Assembly (NCBI GenBank): GCA_038147755.1 | Contig: JAYQTS010000008.1 | Location: 297,287 to 361,286 of the forward strand | Direction of reading: 5' to 3' | Origin: UBA5951 sp012269555 | Lineage (GTDB): Bacteria; Pseudomonadota; Alphaproteobacteria; Puniceispirillales; Puniceispirillaceae | DNA: 64,000 bases | Part shown: in pieces, positions 47,443 through 56,991 of the stretch | How the letters are laid out: every line of letters starts with the position of its first letter | Position numbering within the stretch: the stretch's first letter is position 1 | Position numbers and translations under genes: made by a program | Notes under the pieces: generated by a model | What the model was told of the DNA's origin: nothing | Databases searched by the model: none | What the model saw: the letters and a program-made list of their open reading frames with translations, nothing else

Positions 47443-48666
47443 TTAAGCTGTAGCTGGTTCTCTATACTTTGGAATCTGAATAAAGAAATTAATGGCACTC
47501 GCAAAAATACCAGCAGAAATAGCAATACTCCACATAGTAAGATAGCTACCAGATGAATCATAGATATAACCAGCATACCAAGCTCCAAAAAATGAGCCTA
47601 CCTGATGAGATAAGAATACCATCCCATATAACATTGTGACATGTTTTGGTCCAAAAAACACCACAACTAGACCACTCGTAAGGGGAACGGTACCTAGCCA
47701 TAAAAGTCCTATCGCTGCTCCAAAAAACAATGCCATAACGGTAGAAGGTGGCATAAATACAAATAAAGCAATAACAATTGACCTAAGTAGATAAATACAT
47801 GAAAGAAGGTTCTTTTTAGAATACTTTCCTCCTAAATATCCAGCTGAAAACGAGCCGATGATATTAAATAATCCCACAAGTGCGAGGGCCCAGCCCCCAG
47901 TGGTCTTACTCAACCCAATATCTATGATATATGTTGGAAGATGCGTTGCGATAAATGCAACATGTAATCCACATACAAAAAAGCCGGTAGTTAGTAATAA
48001 GTAATTTTTATCTTTAAAAGCGGCTGATAGAGCTTGCTTCGCAGTAATTGTATCTGCAAGCTCTGCTGATGAAGTGCGTTGTCCTTTTGGCACTCTAAGG
48101 CCGAATGAAAAAACGGTAACAAAAGCGATACAAATAGCAAGCACGACGTAAGCTAATTGCCATCCAAAGTTGGATAAAAGGGCTTGGCTAAATGGTAACA
48201 TCATAAACTGTCCAAAAGAGCCTATGGCTGTCACTAATCCAAGTGCAATTCCAGTTTTTTCTTTTGGAGCCACCTTTGCAACGGCACCTAAAGCAACAGA
48301 CATACCAGCGCTTGCAAGTGCCATTCCTACTAAAATCTGTCCTATAATTAGAGTTGCAGGGTTTAAAAAACCGGCCATAAGAAGTAAGCCAAGTATATAG
48401 AACAAACCACCAGCCAAACAAACGCGGGCTGGGCCATATTTATCTGCCATTGCTCCAAAAACTGGCGCTGCAATTCCCCAGGTTAAATTTTGAAGTGCAA
48501 TTGCAAGTGAAAATAAGGTCCTTCCCTCGCCAAGCACATCGCTAACAGGTAATAAAAATAAGCCAAAACTTTGTCGTATACCCATTCCAACAGAAATGAT
48601 AATTCCACTTGAAATTAGGACAACAACCCAATTTAACGGTGTTGAGTGAGTTGGATAAAGGGACAC
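47443..48666 (-). CDS. Major facilitator superfamily transporter
   Basis: A 407-residue MFS protein with twelve predicted helices. The loop 2-3 motif GAMADKYGPARVCLAGG, the QSFGLFLLPVS start region and the second-half repeat AGYLGGKYSKKNLLS identify the family; the overall pattern resembles the oxalate/formate or monocarboxylate antiporter group. Start is a GTG at 48666. The substrate is unknown. Single gene between trxB and pyrF. Confidence 0.88.
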   Translation of the reverse strand: MSLYPTHSTPLNWVVVLISSGIIISVGMGIRQSFGLFLLPVSDVLGEGRTLFSLAIALQNLTWGIAAPVFGAMADKYGPARVCLAGGLFYILGLLLMAGFLNPATLIIGQILVGMALASAGMSVALGAVAKVAPKEKTGIALGLVTAIGSFGQFMMLPFSQALLSNFGWQLAYVVLAICIAFVTVFSFGLRVPKGQRTSSAELADTITAKQALSAAFKDKNYLLLTTGFFVCGLHVAFIATHLPTYIIDIGLSKTTGGWALALVGLFNIIGSFSAGYLGGKYSKKNLLSCIYLLRSIVIALFVFMPPSTVMALFFGAAIGLLWLGTVPLTSGLVVVFFGPKHVTMLYGMVFLSHQVGSFFGAWYAGYIYDSSGSYLTMWSIAISAGIFASAINFFIQIPKYREPATA

Positions 48667-48760
48667 AGAAAAGCCTATCTTAAATAAAGATTGAGTTCGC
48701 CCACATTCCCAAAATAAATAAAACCTGTCTAGTAAATTTTCTGAGAAAAATTAATTTACA

Positions 48761-49672
48761 TTACTTTGATTTTAGCTCTCTTTTAGAACTTTCAATATTT
48801 AGGATTAGCGAAGATACATACTCTGCAATTGTTTTGCTATCTGTAACCTTTTTACCAAATGTAATGTCTCTAGATGAATTGATAATTCCACCTTGATAGA
48901 TTTTTTGTTCAGTTGAATATTTTAATCCACAAAGTGCCATCGATGCGTCTGCCCCCTGCGCTCCAAATCCTGGTATAAGAAAAGGACAAGATGGTAAAGC
49001 ACCTCTTAAAAACGAAGCCTCTGATGGATTTGTCGCGCCAACCACCACCCCAATAGAAGACCATCCTGTTTTTCCGTTATGTAAATTAATAATTGGGGAA
49101 AGCCTATTTGCTAAATGTTGGTAAATTGGCTTATTTTGGTAACATAATTCCTGTAAATCGGAAGAACCAGGATTACTAGTCTTAAGAAGAATAAATAAAC
49201 CATTATTTCCTCGTATAGCTTTTTCTATAAAAGGTTCCAATGTATCAAGCCCAAGAAATGGATTGACGGTAAGAGCATCACAATAAAAAGCTGCATTTTC
49301 ACCAAGCCAGGCATCTGCATATGCGGCAGATGTTGAACCAATATCACCTCTTTTTGCATCCATAATTGTCAGTAAACCGGCACTACTTGCATTCTTACCA
49401 ATTTGCTGAAGAACTTCCATTCCTTCGGGCCCAAATTTCTCAAATAAAGCAACTTGTGGTTTTATAGCAGGGACTCGATTTTGTGCTGCATCTATACAAG
49501 ACAATGAAAAAGATTTTATTTTTTCTATCTGCTGCTTTCTATTAGGACTTTTAAAAAACTCTGGCATTAAAGAGATGTGGGGGTCTATACCAACGCATAA
49601 AGGCGTTTCAAATTTTTTAAGTGCTATTGATAGTCTATCACCAAACGGTTGTTTGTGCTTGTAATCTATCAT
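48761..49672 (-). CDS. pyrF: Orotidine 5'-phosphate decarboxylase, type 2
   Basis: A 303-residue enzyme making UMP from OMP. LCVGIDPHISLMP, AIKPQVALFEKFGPEGMEVL and the catalytic LTIMDAKRGDIGSTSAAYAD mark the type 2 subgroup; the C-terminal FLIPGFGAQGADASMAL closes the barrel. It is preceded on the same strand by gapR, whose stop is 6 bases upstream. Confidence 0.96.
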   Translation of the reverse strand: MIDYKHKQPFGDRLSIALKKFETPLCVGIDPHISLMPEFFKSPNRKQQIEKIKSFSLSCIDAAQNRVPAIKPQVALFEKFGPEGMEVLQQIGKNASSAGLLTIMDAKRGDIGSTSAAYADAWLGENAAFYCDALTVNPFLGLDTLEPFIEKAIRGNNGLFILLKTSNPGSSDLQELCYQNKPIYQHLANRLSPIINLHNGKTGWSSIGVVVGATNPSEASFLRGALPSCPFLIPGFGAQGADASMALCGLKYSTEQKIYQGGIINSSRDITFGKKVTDSKTIAEYVSSLILNIESSKRELKSK

Positions 49673-49678
49673 TAAAAC

Positions 49679-49960
49679 TTAAATATCCTGGTTTGTATTC
49701 GGTATTTCGATTAAACCAACAGCCGCTCGGTAAGTTGATAATAAAATGTCCTGTTCTGCGAGAACTTCTTTATCAAGCCCTCGCATTTTAATTATCTGAC
49801 GCATAATTTTGGGCTCAAAACCAGTCGCGCGAGCTTCTGAGTATATATCACGTATGTCTGCCATAAGTGCCCTTTTTTCTTCTTCCAAGCGTTCAATACG
49901 CTCAATATATTGTGATAGTTGATTTACGCTTGTATTAGCAGATGGTGTTAACTCAGGCAT
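49679..49960 (-). CDS. gapR: Nucleoid-associated protein GapR (DUF2312)
   Basis: About 93 residues from the ATG at 49960 (a GTG two codons earlier is possible). LSQYIERIERLEEEKRALMADIRDIYSEARATGFEPKIMRQII, recognisable from YIERIERLEEEK and DIYSEAKA-like sequence, then LIEIP-type end, is the alphaproteobacterial GapR signature. GapR binds overtwisted AT-rich DNA ahead of polymerases and supports replication. It precedes pyrF and follows the DUF1244 gene. Confidence 0.95.
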   Translation of the reverse strand: MPELTPSANTSVNQLSQYIERIERLEEEKRALMADIRDIYSEARATGFEPKIMRQIIKMRGLDKEVLAEQDILLSTYRAAVGLIEIPNTNQDI

Positions 49961-50005
49961 ACTCACAAACCCTTTTTCGATTTATTAATTTTTCTAATTT
50001 TAGAT

Positions 50006-50278
50006 TTAATTTTCAGTTTGATAATTTTTTTTCCATTCAGAGTAGGGCATCCCATAAATAATAGCTCTTGCTTCTTCTTTGGATAAAGACATATCTTTTT
50101 CCTTAGCAGCATCTTGGTACCAACCTGAAAGACAATTTCTACAAAATCCAGCTAAATTCATAAGATCAATATTTTGAACATCTGTTCTTTTTCTTAGATG
50201 ATCCAAAAGTTGCCGAAACGCCGCTGCTTGGCATTCGATTTCTTTTTGGTTAAACTGGGTACTAATTTTTTTATTCAT
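50006..50278 (-). CDS. DUF1244 family protein
   Basis: About 90 residues; the ATG at 50278 has AGGAA upstream and is preferred over 50305. AAAFRQLLDHLRKRTDVQNIDLM, GFCRNCLSGWYQDAAKE and GMPYSEWK are the DUF1244 signature, with the two conserved cysteines in FCRNCL. Function unknown. It is common next to gapR in alphaproteobacteria. Confidence 0.93.
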   Translation of the reverse strand: MNKKISTQFNQKEIECQAAAFRQLLDHLRKRTDVQNIDLMNLAGFCRNCLSGWYQDAAKEKDMSLSKEEARAIIYGMPYSEWKKNYQTEN

Positions 50279-50476
50279 AGCATAGATTCCTGGTAAAAAG
50301 TGCATGTGAGCCTAATATTATGATGCTACAATATCATATTTTGATAACTAATGTGATTAATTCATCCTGATTTGTGCTAAAACGTTAAAATAGATTATAT
50401 TGAGAAGAGACTCAAAAAACTTTGCTAATGCTAAAAAGTTTTTATATTGTTGTTTTGAATCAAACAAGAGGCATGA

Positions 50477-50908
50477 ATGAAAAAAGAGCCCTTAATTTCT
50501 CAAGCTCAAAGTGCAGATAAGTTTGAGCGTATAAGACGCGCACACCAATCCGAGATTGCAGAAGATTATGTAGAGATGATTTCAGATTTAATTGCTGAAA
50601 CAGGGGAAGCTCGGGCTGTGGATTTGGCATCACGTTTCGGTGTTACTAGTCCAACGGTGAATGCAACCATTCAAAGGCTACAAAAAGAAGGTCTAGTTGA
50701 GAGCAAGCCGTATAGGTCAATTTTTTTAACTGAAACAGGTGTAAAATTAGCAGAAGCTAGCCGCAAGAAGCATCAAGTTGTTCGTGATTTTCTAATTGCT
50801 ATTGGGGTTAATGATGATGTTGCAGAACAGGACGCAGAGGGTGTGGAACATCACGTGAGTGAGCAGACATTGTCTAAATTCAAAGAATTTCTTAAGATAA
50901 AGCTATGA
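50477..50908 (+). CDS. mntR: Manganese-responsive transcriptional regulator MntR (DtxR family)
   Basis: A 143-residue DtxR-family regulator. FERIRRAHQSEIAEDYVEMISDLI, the helix-turn-helix ARAVDLASRFGVTSPTVNATIQRLQKEGLV and the metal-binding VEHHVSEQTLSKF region match alphaproteobacterial MntR. It binds DNA with Mn(II) and represses manganese import. No manganese transporter lies next to it. GAGG precedes the ATG. Confidence 0.92.
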   Translation: MKKEPLISQAQSADKFERIRRAHQSEIAEDYVEMISDLIAETGEARAVDLASRFGVTSPTVNATIQRLQKEGLVESKPYRSIFLTETGVKLAEASRKKHQVVRDFLIAIGVNDDVAEQDAEGVEHHVSEQTLSKFKEFLKIKL

Positions 50909-50946
50909 GTTTTGTTGAGCCTGAAAAATTTCCAAAATAAACTTTT

Positions 50947-50968
50947 AACCAAGATGGTTTTTTTTAAT
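50947..50968 (+). terminator. Weak terminator-like hairpin after mntR
   Basis: AACCA-AGA-TGGTT followed by T8: a short 5-base-pair stem with a good T tract. It lies 38 bases past the mntR stop, at the meeting point with the convergent glycosyltransferase gene. Confidence 0.4.
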
Positions 50969-52457
50969 TACTTCCCAGGTAGAAATAGTAATTTCTATAT
51001 TCATCTCTGGCTATTTGATGATTAGAGGTTCCCATCAAACCATTCCATTCAATACCAGCTATTGATGGTTCAATTTGCTCTGTAGTTATTGCAATAATTG
51101 GTGAGGGGAATTCGCTATTATAGCTAAATTTAAGTTCAAAATGGTTACCAGGTTTTTTGTCATCATCATAGACTGTAATATTTACAGGTTCATTATAAAA
51201 GTACCACTTTAAAATAGCAGCAGTTGCCCTTCTATCAGCGATAATTGTTCTTGCTTTGTTTAAATCAATTTGCATGCCAAGGTCCGTTGATAGTGCATGC
51301 CATCCTCTAACTCGCCTTAATGGGTCAGATTCAGGTGTAAGCTTTCCTAAATGACCAGTAATGACTATGCTGATTACTGTAATGGATATAACAGAGTTAA
51401 CAAAAATAGTTATCGCACTCAATGTTTGCTTCGAAAAATTACCAAGCCAGCCGGCCACCAACAAAGTTGCAGCGGGATATGCAGCAACAGCCCAATTCGC
51501 ATTTGCTTCTTTAATGTAGGCTTGAATAGATATAATTAACAGAATAGGGAGACTAAAACAGAGTAAAAATAAGCTATGTTTTTCCCATTTAAACATTCCT
51601 ATTAAAAAGAAAATCAGACTGAGAGGACCGAATACAAAGAATTGTGCTTCCCAAAATTTCTTCAATTCAATAAAAGAATAAGATGGTTGATTTATATTAG
51701 CATTCTCAGACAAATGTATAATTGTCACCAGGCCATTATTAAAATTCCAGATAAGATTAGGAGATAGGATAATAAAACTACCAATAGTTAATGTTACAAA
51801 ACACAAAAATCGATTTGAATATGATGATACATGAGCTGACATTAACCACAGACCTGCGCAAATAAGGAAGTATCCAGCTGCATATTTGGAAAGTAGAGCG
51901 AAGCCTATGATGAAACCAGTGAGCAGATAATTTCGTGCAGATAGATATGTCACAGAATTTAAGGGTAGAATTAAGTATAATGCTAAGCACCAAAATAGTA
52001 ACATTGGTGTATCCGTTGACATGACTGAGCTACCCAGACTGACAGCTGGCATAAGTGCCCATAATAATGCTGTTATTCTTCCAATTCTTGGAGCCCTGGT
52101 AGAATCACCATATAAACGACACGCGCATTTCCATAGAGTTAGTGTAATTAAAAAATGTATTATCGGTGCAAATATTCTAACGCCAAAACTGCTATGTCCT
52201 ATAACTGCGTGGGTAATCCATATAATCCAAGCTATTAATGGTGGTTTTGAATAATATCCTAATGATAAGTCCTGACTCCAAACCCAATATTGAGCTTCAT
52301 CTACGCCGAGTTCCAGAGGAGTTACATATATGGCGAAAAGGCGGACGGTCAGTAAGCATATTAAAGCAATTAATGTGAATATGTCAGCATTTGTCCAATC
52401 ATAAGATGAATGAACCTTACTTCTTTGCATTAAATTAGTTTGAAACCGATTAACCAT
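50964..52457 (-). CDS. Glycosyltransferase family 39/83 membrane protein (PMT/ArnT-like)
   Basis: A 497-residue polytopic protein with ten or more helices. GVDEAQYWVWSQDLSLGYYSKPPLIAW gives the Asp-Glu catalytic pair and the YYSKPPL motif of PMT-type enzymes; IGHSSFGVRIFAP and IGFALLSKYAAGYFL follow. It is a second, distinct member besides the GT83 gene at 15098, and lacks a GT2 partner. It would glycosylate a lipid or protein at the periplasmic face. Intact. Divergent from sufE across 193 AT-rich bases. Confidence 0.87.
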   Translation of the reverse strand: MVNRFQTNLMQRSKVHSSYDWTNADIFTLIALICLLTVRLFAIYVTPLELGVDEAQYWVWSQDLSLGYYSKPPLIAWIIWITHAVIGHSSFGVRIFAPIIHFLITLTLWKCACRLYGDSTRAPRIGRITALLWALMPAVSLGSSVMSTDTPMLLFWCLALYLILPLNSVTYLSARNYLLTGFIIGFALLSKYAAGYFLICAGLWLMSAHVSSYSNRFLCFVTLTIGSFIILSPNLIWNFNNGLVTIIHLSENANINQPSYSFIELKKFWEAQFFVFGPLSLIFFLIGMFKWEKHSLFLLCFSLPILLIISIQAYIKEANANWAVAAYPAATLLVAGWLGNFSKQTLSAITIFVNSVISITVISIVITGHLGKLTPESDPLRRVRGWHALSTDLGMQIDLNKARTIIADRRATAAILKWYFYNEPVNITVYDDDKKPGNHFELKFSYNSEFPSPIIAITTEQIEPSIAGIEWNGLMGTSNHQIARDEYRNYYFYLGSN

Positions 52458-52650
52458 AATTTTTGTCTTAGTATTTACTTCAAAAGGTTTAATAAAAAAA
52501 AATGAAATTTATTTTGGTATTACCTTTTTTAAAAATAATTTTAATTTTCACATGAAAATAAGATAAAATCAAATTAGCTTTTAAATTTAAATGAGTTCAA
52601 ATTTTAATAACGTACTTTTTTTAAATTTTTAAATAAATTGGTGAGTTTTT

Positions 52651-53070
52651 ATGAAAAAGAGTATTTTAATTGAGATAAACGAGATAATAGAGGAATTTTC
52701 ATTTTTTGATGATTGGGCTGATAAGTACCAACATTTAATTGATCTTGGAAGAAAGTTGCCTCTTATTCCTGCTGAGTATCAAAAAGACGCATATAAGTTG
52801 ACAGGTTGCCAGTCTACGGTATTTTTTGTAGCTAAAAAGACAGATGAAAATATGATAGAGTTTAAAGCACAGTCTGATGCTGCAATAGTACAAGGTCTTA
52901 TTGCGCTAATTCTTCGTGTTTATTCAGGCCGTACCTCTAATGAAATATTAAATACGAGCCCTGATTTTCTGAAGCAAATTGGGCTTGATACGCATTTATC
53001 ACCCACACGAAAAAATGGTTTAGGTGCAATGATTTCAAAAATCAAATCATCTGCGACTGAATTAAACTAA
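52651..53070 (+). CDS. sufE: SufE-family cysteine desulfuration protein
   Basis: A 139-residue SufE protein. FSFFDDWADKYQHLIDLGRKLPLIP and the active-site VLTGCQSTVFFVA, with the acceptor cysteine, are clear, then YSGRTSNEIL. It accepts sulfur from a cysteine desulfurase (SufS) and passes it to the Suf scaffold. No suf operon lies adjacent, as is common for alphaproteobacterial sufE. Confidence 0.94.
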   Translation: MKKSILIEINEIIEEFSFFDDWADKYQHLIDLGRKLPLIPAEYQKDAYKLTGCQSTVFFVAKKTDENMIEFKAQSDAAIVQGLIALILRVYSGRTSNEILNTSPDFLKQIGLDTHLSPTRKNGLGAMISKIKSSATELN

Positions 53071-53149
53071 AATGTTTGGTCTTTAGATATTTTACTGTGA
53101 AAAGTATAAACTTATTGGAATTTATTTCTTTATCAAATAGCTCTTTTAA

Positions 53150-54142
53150 TTAATTTGTCTCTCGTTCAGCTCTTGGAGTGCATCCGTAGGTCTCACGATA
53201 GCATTTTGAAAAATGTGAAGCGGAAATAAATCCACAAGCAAGGGCCACGGATAAAATCGACATTGAAGTTTGACGGAGAAAATATCGGGCTCTTGCCAGA
53301 CGCAAATTCAGATAGTGTCTAGTAGGAGTTATTTGCATATACTTTTTAAATAATCTCTCTAATTGTCGAGTTGATAGTTTAGCGTGTTCCGCAAGTTCGG
53401 TTTGAGATAGCGGCTCCTCTAAATTTGCCTCCATGTTAGCAACTACCATTAAAAGTTTAGGATGAGATACGCCAAGTCGAGAGCGTAATTCAATTCGTTG
53501 ACGGTCATTACTATCTCGGATTCTATCATGAATAAAAGTTTCAGAGATTTCTGCTGCTAATTTTGCTCCATGGGCCTGTGAAATTAAATGTAACATCATA
53601 TCAAGTGCTGCCGTACCCCCACAACAGGTTATGTGTGTTCCATCAATCTCAAATAGGTCATTAGTAATATCTAGGTGTGGGAATTCTTCCCGCATCGCAT
53701 CAATATTTTCCCAATGAATTGTGCATCTTTTTTCATTTAGCATTCCTGCTTTTGCTAGAACAAAAGTTCCACTGCAAATCGCACCTACGGTAATGCCATT
53801 ACGCTCTAATTTTCTAACTATCGAGATTATGGTCTTATCCGTATGTTTTTCCACATTTATGCCACTGCAAATCAAAACAAGTCTGCATTTAAATAAATCG
53901 TTAATGTCCCCACTTACAGACACCTCTAGGCCGGTTGATGATTCAACACTTTTATTAGATATATGAGTGGTGACCCAACTGAATAGCGGTTTTTCACTCA
54001 ACCGGTTTGCCGCACGAAGTGGTTCTACCGCAGCTGAAAAAGCAAGCAACGAAAAATCTTTCAACATTAAAAACCCTACCCTGACCGTTTCAGAATCAGA
54101 ACGAGGTTTCAATAGTTCCTTAATTATTTCGTCCCTCAACAA
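53150..54142 (-). CDS. GlxA-type transcriptional regulator (DJ-1/PfpI domain plus AraC HTH)
   Basis: A 330-residue protein with N-terminal amidotransferase-like domain (VGFLMLKDFSLLAFSAAVEPLRAAN; AICSGTFVLAKAGML; THITCCGGTAALDMMLHLI) and a C-terminal AraC/XylS helix-turn-helix (ARARYFLRQTSMSILSVALACGF; SHFSKCYRETYG). Start is a TTG with a near-perfect AGGAGG six bases upstream. GlxA/CdhR/GbdR-type regulators control carnitine, betaine, choline or arginine use. It is divergent from fhs over 242 bases. Confidence 0.92.
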   Translation of the reverse strand: MLRDEIIKELLKPRSDSETVRVGFLMLKDFSLLAFSAAVEPLRAANRLSEKPLFSWVTTHISNKSVESSTGLEVSVSGDINDLFKCRLVLICSGINVEKHTDKTIISIVRKLERNGITVGAICSGTFVLAKAGMLNEKRCTIHWENIDAMREEFPHLDITNDLFEIDGTHITCCGGTAALDMMLHLISQAHGAKLAAEISETFIHDRIRDSNDRQRIELRSRLGVSHPKLLMVVANMEANLEEPLSQTELAEHAKLSTRQLERLFKKYMQITPTRHYLNLRLARARYFLRQTSMSILSVALACGFISASHFSKCYRETYGCTPRAERETN

Positions 54143-54384
54143 AAACCTCCTAGTTGCAAGTTAATAAGTTGTTTCATTACCTTGTCGTTTAGTAAAGTGA
54201 CTCTATAATCTTAATAATTTATTATTGCATGATAAATATAATTCTAAGGGCGCTTTTTGATTACTTCATGTCGAATAAAAACGTCAATGAATAGTAAAGA
54301 GCTTACACCCGAAGTATGCAAAATAAAAACTAATTTTTTTTTTGTAAAATCTATCTTAGTTCAATCCTACTAGAGGAACTATAA

Positions 54385-56050
54385 ATGAGTGATATAGAAA
54401 TTGCCCGTAATGCAACTTTAAAGCCGATTTCCGAGATTGCGGATAGTCTTAATATACCAAGTAAAGTATTGATGCCCTTAGGATATGACAAAGCGAAATT
54501 GAACCTTGAATGGTTGGATGAGCAACCTAAGAAGGATGATTCTAAACTTATATTGGTTACTGCAATAAATCCTACACCTGCTGGCGAAGGTAAAACCACG
54601 ACGTCTGTGGGTTTAGGAGATGGTTTAAACCGAATTGGGAAAAAAGCAATTATCTGCCTTCGTGAACCCTCTCTTGGTCCCTGTTTTGGTATGAAAGGGG
54701 CGCTGCAGGGGCGGTTATTCTCAAGTTGTGCCAATGGAGGATATTAACCTGCATTTTACGGGTGACTTTCATGCTATTACTTCTGCCCATAATTTACTCT
54801 CAGCTATGATTGATAATCATATTTATTGGGGAAATGAGCTAAATATCGATATTAGAAGAATTGTGTGGCGACGTGTAATCGATATGAATGACCGAGCATT
54901 GAGGTTGAATACAATATCGCTTGGCGGCATATCAAATGGTTTCCCAAGGGAATCTGGATTTGATATTACCGTAGCGTCTGAGATTATGGCTATTTTGTGT
55001 CTTGCGAATGACCTTAATGATTTAAGGCTGAGACTAGGTAACATAATAATTGGATATCGCCGTGATAAATCTGCCGTTTATTGCAAGGATATTAGGGCAG
55101 ATGGAGCAATGACAGTCCTACTAAAAAGTGCTTTGCAGCCAAATTTGGTTCAAACATTAGAATCAAATCCCGCTCTTATCCATGGTGGACCTTTTGCAAA
55201 TATTGCACATGGGTGTAATTCTGTTATTGCAACAAAAGCTGCACTAAAGTTGGCAGATTATGTTGTCACAGAGGCTGGTTTTGGTGCTGACTTGGGTGCA
55301 GAGAAATTCTTCGATATAAAATGTCGCAAATCTGGATTGACTCCATCTTGCGTTGTACTTGTAGCCACTGTAAGAGCTCTTAAAATGAATGGCGGTGTTA
55401 GCAAGGAAGACTTAGAAAATGAGAATTTAGATGCGGTTCAGAGGGGGAGTTCTAACCTTATTAGGCATCTTGAAAATATTCGTAAATTTGGTGTTCCAGT
55501 TGTTGTAGCAATAAACCATTTTTTGACTGACACTAATAATGAAATTGAACTTATAAAGAAAATTGTCCATGAAGTTGGTGCGCAGGCTGTTGAGTGCAAG
55601 CACTGGGCTAACGGTTCAAAAGGAATAGAAGAACTTGCAAAAAGGGTGGTTGAAGTCTGTGATAATGAAGAGGCAGAATTCAAATATCTTTATACAGATT
55701 CAATGCCGCTCATTGAAAAAATAAAAAAGATCGCAACTGAAATATACCATGCAGATGAGGTTGTAACTGATAAGAAAATCCTGAAACAACTCTCTGAATG
55801 GGAAGAGAATGGTTTTGGTGATTTACCAGTTTGCATGGCAAAGACACAATATTCTTTTTCTGCAGATCCGAGTTTGCTCGGTGCACCTGAAGGACATAGT
55901 TTGCCCATACGTGAGGTAAGATTATGTGCTGGCGCAGGATTTATAGTTGTTGTATGTGGAGATATCATGACTATGCCAGGGCTACCTCGTGCCCCCGCGG
56001 CGGAGATGATAGACATTAGTGATCAAGGGCAGATTACAGGTCTCTTTTAA
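54385..56050 (+). CDS. fhs: Formate-tetrahydrofolate ligase (frameshifts)
   Basis: The first frame has the ATP site TPAGEGKTTTSVGLGDGLN and PSLGPCFGMKG; the second has VPMEDINLHFTGDFHAITSAHNLL, then RESGFDITVASEIMAILCL and PIREVRLCAGAGFIV. The two G4 runs 54697-54700 and 54708-54711 each lack one G; adding both restores MKGGAAGGGYSQVVPMED and one protein of about 555 residues, the family length. It loads formate onto tetrahydrofolate, feeding or draining one-carbon pools. AGAGGAA precedes the ATG; a T10 tract lies at 54334-54343. Confidence 0.94.
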
Positions 56051-56129
56051 TTGAGTTAATCTAACGAGGCCGATAAATATATGTTTGCAAGCTAAGGCGA
56101 TAGTGTTTAGTTTAATATATGGTAGTACA

Positions 56130-56957
56130 ATGAGTGATCTATTAAATGATAAGCAGCAACGCCCATTAATAACCTCTGCCAGTAATCAAGAAATAAAAAG
56201 ATTACGTTCATTGCACGAACGAAAATATCGTAAACAGACAGGTTGGTTTCTAGCAGAGGGTTTGCGTATTTGCACAGAAGCCTTGCAACAGGGTTTTGCT
56301 CCAAAAAGACTACTCTATGAGGAAGACCGAAATAGAGATCCTTTGATATCGAACTTAATATCTGCATGTGAGAAGGAAGGTGGCCGTGTGCTCCCTGTCA
56401 CTCGTTCATTATTGGTAAAGGTGAGTAATAAAGATAATCCACAAACTGTGATTGGCGCTTATGCGCAATTTGCTACAAGTTTTTCTAATATTTTAGAGGA
56501 GAAAATAAGATGTTGGGTAGCACTTGACAGGATACGTGACCCGGGAAATTTAGGTACTATCATCCGTACGATAGATGCTGTTGCTGCAGATGGAATCATT
56601 TTAATTGATAATTGTACTGACCCGTTTTCGATTGAGTCTGTGCGAGCCTCAATGGGTGCTATTTTTAGCCTAAAAATAAGTTATTGTAATACAGATGAAT
56701 TTCTTGCTTTTAGAAAAAAATTTCCTGGAAAAATAATTGGTACTTCCTTGAAATCTAATATTGATTATAAAACTGCAGACTGGAAAAGCCCCTGTGTAAT
56801 ACTTATGGGGAACGAGCAATCAGGATTATCGAACAAACTAGGTGATGCATGTGATCAACTTATAACTATGCCAATGCGTGGCCGTTCTGATAGCTTGAAT
56901 TTGGCAGTAGCAACAGGGATTTCTTTGTATGAGTTTTTGCGGCATGAAGCTAATTAG
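56130..56957 (+). CDS. TrmH/SpoU-family RNA 2'-O-methyltransferase
   Basis: About 275 residues from the ATG at 56130 (the frame opens at 56085). N-terminal SpoU substrate-binding part: IKRLRSLHERKYRKQTGWFLAEG. The knotted SPOUT domain has VALDRIRDPGNLGTIIRTIDAV, FSIESVRASMGAIF, ILMGNEQSGLS and the C-terminal PMRGRSDSLNLAVATGISLYE. It methylates rRNA or tRNA ribose. Converges on the methyltransferase gene at 56992. Confidence 0.93.
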   Translation: MSDLLNDKQQRPLITSASNQEIKRLRSLHERKYRKQTGWFLAEGLRICTEALQQGFAPKRLLYEEDRNRDPLISNLISACEKEGGRVLPVTRSLLVKVSNKDNPQTVIGAYAQFATSFSNILEEKIRCWVALDRIRDPGNLGTIIRTIDAVAADGIILIDNCTDPFSIESVRASMGAIFSLKISYCNTDEFLAFRKKFPGKIIGTSLKSNIDYKTADWKSPCVILMGNEQSGLSNKLGDACDQLITMPMRGRSDSLNLAVATGISLYEFLRHEAN

Positions 56958-56991
56958 AATTGCTTGTGAACAAAAAATTAAAATCTGGATT

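Noticed and set aside
54143..54384. Riboswitch upstream of fhs
   Set aside because: The 242 bases show no recognisable aptamer core; only a T10 tract and AT-rich sequence are evident.
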